Origin: Quillaja saponaria
Lineage: Eukaryota; Streptophyta; Magnoliopsida; Fabales; Quillajaceae
Length of the DNA: 64,000 nucleotides
Direction of reading: 5' to 3'
Assembly: GCA_029379385.1 (NCBI GenBank)
Contig: CM055608.1
Coordinates: 19,280,350 to 19,344,349, forward strand
Below are positions 58,439 to 64,000 of this stretch, one piece after another. A model generated the notes under the pieces. It saw nothing but the letters and a program-made list of their open reading frames with translations. It did no database searches and was not told where the DNA came from. The first letter of the stretch is position 1, and every line of letters begins with the position of its first letter. A program made the position numbers and the translations under genes.

Positions 58439-59940
58439 TGATAACTTTGTAAAATAGAGTTATTTCATTTTACTTTTAATTCCTATTTCATGCTAAGTCT
58501 AAGAGTTTAGAGTTAGAATGTTAGTTGAATTAAGTTTTTTAGCTATTCTAGGTTGTTTAAGTGTTTATAAGGTTCTAATATAATTAGGAAATGTTTTTGT
58601 TGTCTAATATATTTTAAATATCTTTGCAGTGTCCTAATCGAAGACAAAAAGGAAAACATTGAAGGCTAGTGTCGCAATGCTAAGGGATATAGCATCACAA
58701 CTCGTGAAGGATGTTTTAATGGATCAAGCAGAGAGCCCTATGCCATGGCGTGACTTTATATGAGCCGCTGCACCGTTAAACTAAAAGTTTCATAATAAGT
58801 TAGAGAGCTCCGCACTGTGGTGCTCATCCACCACAATCCGTGACATCCCAATTTAAAAGTTGCCTATAATTTAGATAGAGACTAATGCGTTTTAGCACAA
58901 GTAGGCTGAAGCCATTATGCCATAAGACAAAGACAACTTTGTAAATAATCAAAGAAGATGACACTATAACATCCAACGTCATGAAGCCACATCATGATAA
59001 AATAGAATATGAAAAGGATTTACAAAAGCCAAGGCGTCGTAGCGCCAAGGAAGGCCATGCTACTGTGCCGTTACATACTTGAGAGAATTCCTAGTTTAGT
59101 TGAACTAGGATCAAAAGTTCTATATAATGAGGTGAAGGTTGAAGTCTAAGAATATACTAGAGCTCAGTGATAGAGAATTCCTAAAGAGCTAGTGAAGACC
59201 CAGTGTCATGACAACTTCTAGTCTTCTAATCCCTTGTTATTTTTTTATTAGTTTTAATGGCGATGTCTTTTATGTTTGTGTTTTCTGTAGTTAGTATGAA
59301 GTAGTCATATTCTAGAGTTGTGATTAAACTCACATATAGTTGATGTAGCATTAGTTTTAATTTAATGCATACTTTAGTTTCAAATATTTGTGTTCAATAA
59401 GGCTATTTAGGAATTTTGAGATTGAATTGGAAGAGTCAATTTTGGTATTAGCCTTAGACAATATAGCTTATGTTTGGATTGTTCATCTATATTGGATAAT
59501 CTGATTTGTTAAAGAGATAGGAATATACTCTTTAGCTATAAGTAACCAAAATATACTAGCTATGAATGAGTTTGTCTAAGGATAATTCTTATAAGAATAT
59601 AAGGAATTAGACTAAGAGAAATATATAATTACTAGACATAGGAATATGTTAGTAATTGCTTAAGAAAATTAGGTTAATATTTGGACTATTGCATGAATTG
59701 AATTAGGTTAAAATAAATTAAGGTGAAGTGGAAGGATATTTTGAACCTAGATATTAGTTTAAAATCTTAATATAATTTGCTTAACAATCTCTGAAATTTG
59801 CATTGGCTTAATTAAGATTAGGTTGCATAATATTGATAATTAGTTTAGTAAGTAAAACAATTCATTGCAGGAAAGATCTTTACTTATTATTGTATTACTT
59901 GTGGATGATATGTGCACTTGCGTAGGTAAAATCCATTTTA
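58439..59940 (+). repeat. Element D 3' LTR
   Basis: Starts TGATAACTTTGTAAAATAG. About 1.5 kb, colinear with 40507-41808 plus 46883-47108, so it shows what D's 5' LTR looked like before E inserted. The end is near GTAAAATCCATTTTA. Confidence 0.8.
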
Positions 59941-59945
59941 ATACA

Positions 59946-60800
59946 CATGTGTAGGAGTACATGTTTATGATGGGAGAGTTTGTGATTTTTGGCCTTATTA
60001 TTATTAACATGACGATGGGGGATGTCAACGATATGGAGCGGGGTCAAATGCTGGACTAGTTATCAAGGAGATCGAGGAGGATCTAATGATGGAGGAGTAT
60101 CCGATTGTGGACGACAAGTTAGTACATATCGAGGTCATTGATCCAGAGGTTGTGATGGCATTGAGTTGCTTCTTTTTGGCATGAATCTCTGTCCAGACTA
60201 TGATTATGTAGTATTAGGTCAGATCTACGTAGTAGATTTGAGGGGCTGTCGGGGTGTGTGTGAGTGTTGTATGTGAGATTGGATAGGGTATTAGTTGTAT
60301 GTTGTATGACTTTTTACTTATCTGCTTGGTTATGATATTCCTGATACATATTGTTTCATTTTAATCTACTGATGGCAGATCTATACTCGTAGAAGTCAGA
60401 TCTAGGGCATGGTTATGTATGTATCTGAATTTTAACTTTAACGTACAAACGACTGTATTCATGTATAAATATGACGGTTATCGTATATTTACATGGTTTG
60501 TGCTTATTATGGCCATTAAATAGTTTCCATTAAGTAAAGATAATATTTTCTACTTTGTTTAATTGGGATTTTAAAGTATTGTTTTGTTTGGGCATAAAAT
60601 GCATTATTCGAGTTATTAGATTTAGAAGTGTTTAATTGGGATTAGGGTTAGGTTAGGGTTAAGGTTAGGGTTAGGGTCAGGTAACGGGTTAGGTTAGGTT
60701 AGGGTTAGGGTTAAGGTGAGGAAAAAAAAAAAAACTCTCATTGTGCACAATGGTAGCATACAGCTTGCATTATTGTTCACATCTTAGGATTATAAGGTAG
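59946..60800 (+). repeat. Element A 3' LTR, second part
   Basis: Resumes at CATGTGTAGGAGTACATG and parallels 23865-24737, including TTGGCATGA(G/A)TCTCTG, GTATTAGTTGTA and ATTCGAGTTATTAGATTTAG. Unlike the 5' LTR it contains the telomere-like tract at 60638. The last 80 bp are diverged, so the right end is approximate. Confidence 0.75.
60638..60720 (+). repeat. Interstitial telomere-like tract (TTAGGG/TTAGG)n
   Basis: About 83 bp of GGGATTAGGGTTAGGTTAGG-type sequence, roughly a dozen units of TTAGGG, TTAGG and TTAAGG. The plant-type TTTAGGG is not the unit. It lies in element A's 3' LTR and replaces about 45 bp present in the 5' LTR. A poly-A run follows. Confidence 0.9.
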
Positions 60801-61099
60801 GTCGAAGAGTCTATGGCTGTCTAAATTTGGAGGTCGGTTTGTTGGTAATTGCATGGCTTTTACTAGGCTTGTCTAAATTTGCACCTGCTAATATAATTTT
60901 GTATTTTCATAGTGGGTTTTGATGCAATTTCTATACTTGGAGAGATGAAGAAATTTTCGAGCGTGGGAGATACGTTATAACACAAACAGAGGAAGATAAC
61001 TTTTATGTTGGAATGCAAGGTTGAATGATGGAAGAGAATGTTTGCATTATGTGGTTTTCTGACTCTATATGCATGAATTCAAAATGTTCTTCTAAGTAG
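60801..61099. other. Unassigned sequence between element A and the LINE
   Basis: No recognisable coding. Parts may be more 5' LINE sequence too decayed to read. Confidence 0.4.
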
Positions 61100-62530
61100 C
61101 TAGCTATTTGTTTTAGGTTATGTATTAGAGTAACTTGGCTTACAAATCTTTTTAACAAGATCTTAATAACCTAGAAAATGTCCGATGAATGGAGAAAGAG
61201 TAGGTTGATTCCTATTTATAAGAACAAAGAAGATATTCAAAGTTGTACAAATTATCGAGGAATAAAACTTATAAGTCATACAATAAAGCTGTGGGAAAGA
61301 GTGATTAAGAGTAGGTTTAGGAATGAGACTCTAGTTTCTGAGAATCAATTTAGTTTTATGCTAGGAAGATCCATAATGGAGGCTATTTTTTTGCTTAGGA
61401 GATTAATGGAGAAATATAGAGAAAATAAAAAGGATATTCACATGGCCTTTATTGATTTAGAAAAAGCGTATAATAGAGTGCCAAGACAAGTCTTGCGGTG
61501 GGTACTCGAGAAGAAGAAGGTCCTAACTAAATATGTAGAAGTTATTAAAGATATGTATGTGGGAGCAGGGTGCAGACCGTAGATGGTGTGATTGGAGAGT
61601 TCCCGATCACGATAGGTGTTCGCCAAGGTTCATCCTTCATCCTTTACCTATTTGCTTTAGTCATGGATAAACTTACCTAAAATATTCAAGATAGGGCTCC
61701 GTGGTGCATATTTGCTGATGATATCGTATTGGTAGACAAAACTAAGGAAGGTTTAAATTCCAAACTAGAAAAATGGAGGAACGCGTTAGAATCTAAAGGC
61801 CTTAGATTGAGTCAGACAAAAACTGAATATATGGAGTGCAATTTTAGTAAAACTAGAGGAGACTCGAGTGAAATAATTTTGGATGGTCAGACAATCCCTA
61901 CAAAGGACGTGTTTAAGTATTTAGATTCATTTATACAAAAAGATGGCACAATTGAGCATGATGTAAACCATAAGATCAAGGTAAGGTGGGCGAAGTGGCC
62001 AAGTGCTTTGGGAGTTTTAGGTGATCCTAAAATCCCAAATAGATTGAAAGGAAAATTTTACAAGATGGCAGTGAGACCAGTTATGTTGTATGGTACCGAA
62101 TGTTTGGTAGTTAAGAAGCAACATTTGTATAAGATGGGAGTAGTCGAAATAAGAATGTTGAGATAGATGACTAGACATACAAGAAAGGATAAAATAAGGA
62201 ATAAGAAGATCCGTATGAAGGTGGAAGTAGCACCTATTGAGGAGAAAATAAGAGAGACTCACCTACGTTGGTTTAGACATATCCAACGTCGGCTAATGAA
62301 TGCAATAGTTAAGAAAGGTGACTTGGTACAAGTGTCAGGTGTTAGACATGATAGGGGAAATCAAAACTTACATGGGGGGCAGTTATCGAGAAAGATATGG
62401 CTGCTCTAAGGATTATTGAAAATGTTGTCTCAGATCGATGTGAATAGAGGAAAAGGATTCATATAGCAGACCCCAACTAGTTTGGGATTTAAGGCTTAGT
62501 TGAGTTAAGTTGAGTTGTGTTGAGTATGTT
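61100..62530 (+). mobile_element. RTE-clade LINE, 5'-truncated, decayed reverse transcriptase
   Basis: RT blocks: WLTNLFNKIL, MSDEWRKSRLIPIYKNKEDI, NYRGIKLISHTIKLWERVIK, ENQFSFMLGRSIMEAIFLLR, HMAFIDLEKAYNRVPRQVL (61178-61582). After a frameshift: GVRQGSSFILYLFALVMDKL and the catalytic FADDIVLVDKTKEGL (near 61710). Then RLSQTKTEYMECNFS, KGKFYKMAVRPVMLYGTECL (61729-62166), VAPIEEKIRETHLRWFRHIQ (62167-62409). The tail CAGACCCCAACTAGTTTGGG then AAGGCTTAG matches the conserved 3' end of plant RTE elements and runs into (TTGAG)n. The endonuclease domain is missing, as expected for 5' truncation. Confidence 0.88.
62495..62530 (+). repeat. (TTGAG)n-like 3' tail of the RTE LINE
   Basis: TTGAGTTAAGTTGAGTTGTGTTGAG follows AAGGCTTAG. 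Plant RTE LINEs usually end in a short TTG-based repeat rather than poly-A; this is a variant pentamer form. Confidence 0.7.
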
Positions 62531-63399
62531 AGTTGTAGGCTAACTTGTTTGTATTGATCAAGTGTTCATGATTTATGTAATTCATCATTATGTTCTCCAT
62601 CATTTAAGATGTGTAGCTTGTTGTTTCCATTGTTGGTGTTTGTATGTTATTGCATTTTATCAATGATATATAGTTTATGGTTAATTTATGTATAGATAAA
62701 ATGTGTGTGTGTTTTTTTTTTGCATGATTTCATTTGTTGCTTTGGGAACCAAGCATGGCAAAGCATTATGAAACTATACAATGGTTGAAAACTTAATAAA
62801 AGGCACTACAAAATGGTAAAGAAAGTGAAGACCTAAAAAGTTGTAATCTTGGCTAAAACACATACATTATATTCATGAAACCTAAACATTACAGCATGTT
62901 AGTTCAAAAGCCATGGTAGGAGTGATTTATTGATTAAAAATAAATCCATTTTTAAAACCAATAAACAATCACGAAACATATTATGCAAATAATTCAAGTA
63001 CATCAATTTAATAATTAAATAAGTAGTTGCTAAATGTAAAAAGTTAATGTATATAGAGAATTTACACAATGATTTTATAGTCTTTCACCAAAAAACTTGG
63101 ATACATACACTCCCCAAGCACTAGTTGGGAATTCATTAAACACTAAAATTTATACAGGGATCACCCACCTTTCATAACAACTAAACTTCATGGTAGTAAT
63201 CAATCTCTAAACATTCCATAGAACACATAAGTAGGACTTACAATACTCTACTTTACTTGTCTTTTCCTCGCAAGGAAGAGTTACAATAATAACAAATTTA
63301 CTAAATCACAAAATCTTAACAGCTTCGGATGAGTTTTGCAAAGAGCTTATTAGAATATGAAAGTTCAGACTCTTGTAAATAGCATAAGTTCTAAGTCTT
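62531..63399. other. Non-coding sequence, possibly part of the minus-strand dispersed repeat
   Basis: On the minus strand the sequence continues smoothly from the repeat at 63400-64000. It has GTGCTTGGGGAGTG followed by a 'TATAAAATCATTGTGT' word near 63060, as in the R-U5 zone of some Ty1/copia LTRs. No coding seen. The LTR reading is only a suggestion. Confidence 0.35.
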
Positions 63400-64000
63400 A
63401 AATAGAGAGATTGATGAAATATAAAAGTTTTGGCTCAAAGAGTTCTCAGATTGATTTAAGAAGCTTGAACAAATTCAGGTTCAATCTCAAAAACTTGTCT
63501 CATTTTCATTCACAATTTTATGTTATGCAAGACATTCTAAAATGTCATAAGAGGCGGGCTTGCATTAACGGATTATTGCATTCTTTCAAGAACGCAGAGT
63601 TTTTTTTCCTCAATTTGGTCACCTTAGTCTTCCTTGACCTTGGTTTAATCTGATTCCACGCGAACTACCAATGCAACTGTGGCTAGTTGAGGTGCCGCTT
63701 TTCTTTTTGGAAGCCTTTTTTTCCTTTTAGTTATCTCTTCATGCTTTCTAGACTTGATTATATTATAGTCGTTTCTCATATGAAAAAATCCGTTGAATTG
63801 TTTAGCTGAAAAAGGAAACCTTAAAAAACACTTTTGAGGTTGCTTCAGACAAGTAATATACATTTTGGTGCAACAGTGCAACTTGGACTATTGTAGGTGT
63901 TTTGACTCTGTCTGGGTCTTGGTACAGGCTTTTGTGTCAGGTTTGCTATTGTTCAAATTAAATAATAAACATGGTTCAATAATTAGAGGGTTTTAATCTT
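63400..64000 (-). repeat. Dispersed repeat, copy 2 (partner of 8450-8818), runs off the window
   Basis: Read on the minus strand this carries ACAAAAGCCT, GTTGCACCAAAATG, GAGAAACGACTATAATATA and GAGATTGAACCTGAATTTG...CAAGCTTCTTAAATCAATC in the same order as copy 1. It has about 180 bp (63500-63720) that copy 1 lacks. The open frames here reflect repeat conservation, not a recognised protein. Confidence 0.6.

Larger units (their letters stand above)
40507..59945 (+). mobile_element. Element D: Athila-lineage Ty3/gypsy retrotransposon with env-like region
   Basis: LTRs start TGATAACT(C/T)T(A/G)TAAAATAGAG (40507 and 58439). The 5' LTR is split by element E. The primer-binding region TTTTTGGTGTTGTTGCCGAT (from 47111) is a mutated form of the Athila Asp-tRNA type TGGCGCCGTTGCCGGGG. 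The tract AAGTTTGGGGGTG precedes the 3' LTR. Order: gag, protease, RT, RNase H, integrase, long spacer, env-like ORF, 3' UTR. The solo LTR F interrupts pol. The possible target duplication is imperfect (GTACA at 40502-40506 against ATACA at 59941-59945). Confidence 0.88.
17300..60800 (+). mobile_element. Element A: Tekay/Del-like chromovirus (Ty3/gypsy), outermost layer of the nest
   Basis: Both LTRs start TGTAACATCCTTnGG(A/G)AAATT (17300 and 38635) and are about 2.7-2.8 kb once inserts are removed. The parts of A are 17300-19159, 23796-27760, 38110-40506 and about 59946-60800. A primer-binding site similar to initiator-Met tRNA lies near 24738, and a purine-rich tract (AGAGAAGGAGTAC) sits just before the 3' LTR. 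Domain order is gag, protease, reverse transcriptase, integrase and C-terminal tail. Frames are broken by many stops and at least one large deletion. It was the first to insert, since C, B and D interrupt it. Its left flank ends TGGCA; I could not confirm a matching right duplication, and the right end (about 60800) is approximate. Confidence 0.85.

Noticed and set aside
60638..60720. Telomere or chromosome end
   Set aside because: The tract is only ~83 bp and has element A LTR sequence on both sides, so it is interstitial.

Overview
This is a eudicot nuclear genomic window. It is AT-rich, has genes split by GT-AG introns, and is dominated by plant retrotransposon lineages (Athila-type and chromovirus/Tekay-like Ty3/gypsy, RTE and L1 LINEs) and small DNA transposons. 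I cannot name the species. I recognise two host genes, both on the minus strand. One is a 3'-truncated Atos/DUF4210 ('meiosis chromosome segregation family') gene at 656-2289, with its likely promoter near 3890. The other is a complete ten-exon gene for chloroplast SHIKIMATE KINASE-LIKE 1 (SKL1) at 14039-16682.

Between these genes (4-14 kb) lies TE-rich intergenic DNA: two hAT-like elements, a broken small ORF of unknown function with a good promoter (5899-6183), a copy of an unclassified dispersed repeat, an Athila-type solo LTR on the minus strand, a chromovirus LTR fragment, a CACTA-like MITE, and a 202-bp L1 insertion with a 14-bp target duplication.

From about 17.3 to 60.8 kb the window is one nest of retrotransposons that can be ordered from the junctions. 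A, a Tekay-like chromovirus, runs 17300-~60800. Into A inserted C (19160-23790, in the 5' LTR, TSD GTGAC), B (27766-38104, in the integrase, TSD ATAGC) and D (Athila, 40507-~59945, in the 3' LTR). D in turn carries E (a shortened Athila relative, 41809-~46882, in its 5' LTR) and F (a ~2.6-kb solo LTR, 50242-52839, in its pol). Removing each insert rejoins its host reading frame or LTR. All coding regions are decayed, and the in-frame stops I read are largely TAG. C is the most unusual: LTRs alike by eye, no gag-pol, a promoter with repeated ACGTCAT cores, an internal duplication of its LTR end plus primer-binding site, an antisense fragment of a pentatricopeptide-repeat gene, and a ~25-bp minisatellite.

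The 3' LTR of A carries a short telomere-like TTAGGG/TTAGG tract that its 5' LTR lacks. After A come a 5'-truncated RTE LINE (about 61100-62530) and a second copy, on the opposite strand, of the dispersed repeat seen at 8.4-8.8 kb. I found no tRNA, rRNA, CRISPR or prokaryotic features. Exon limits were read by eye from splice sites and reading phase; LTR identities are visual impressions, not computed values.
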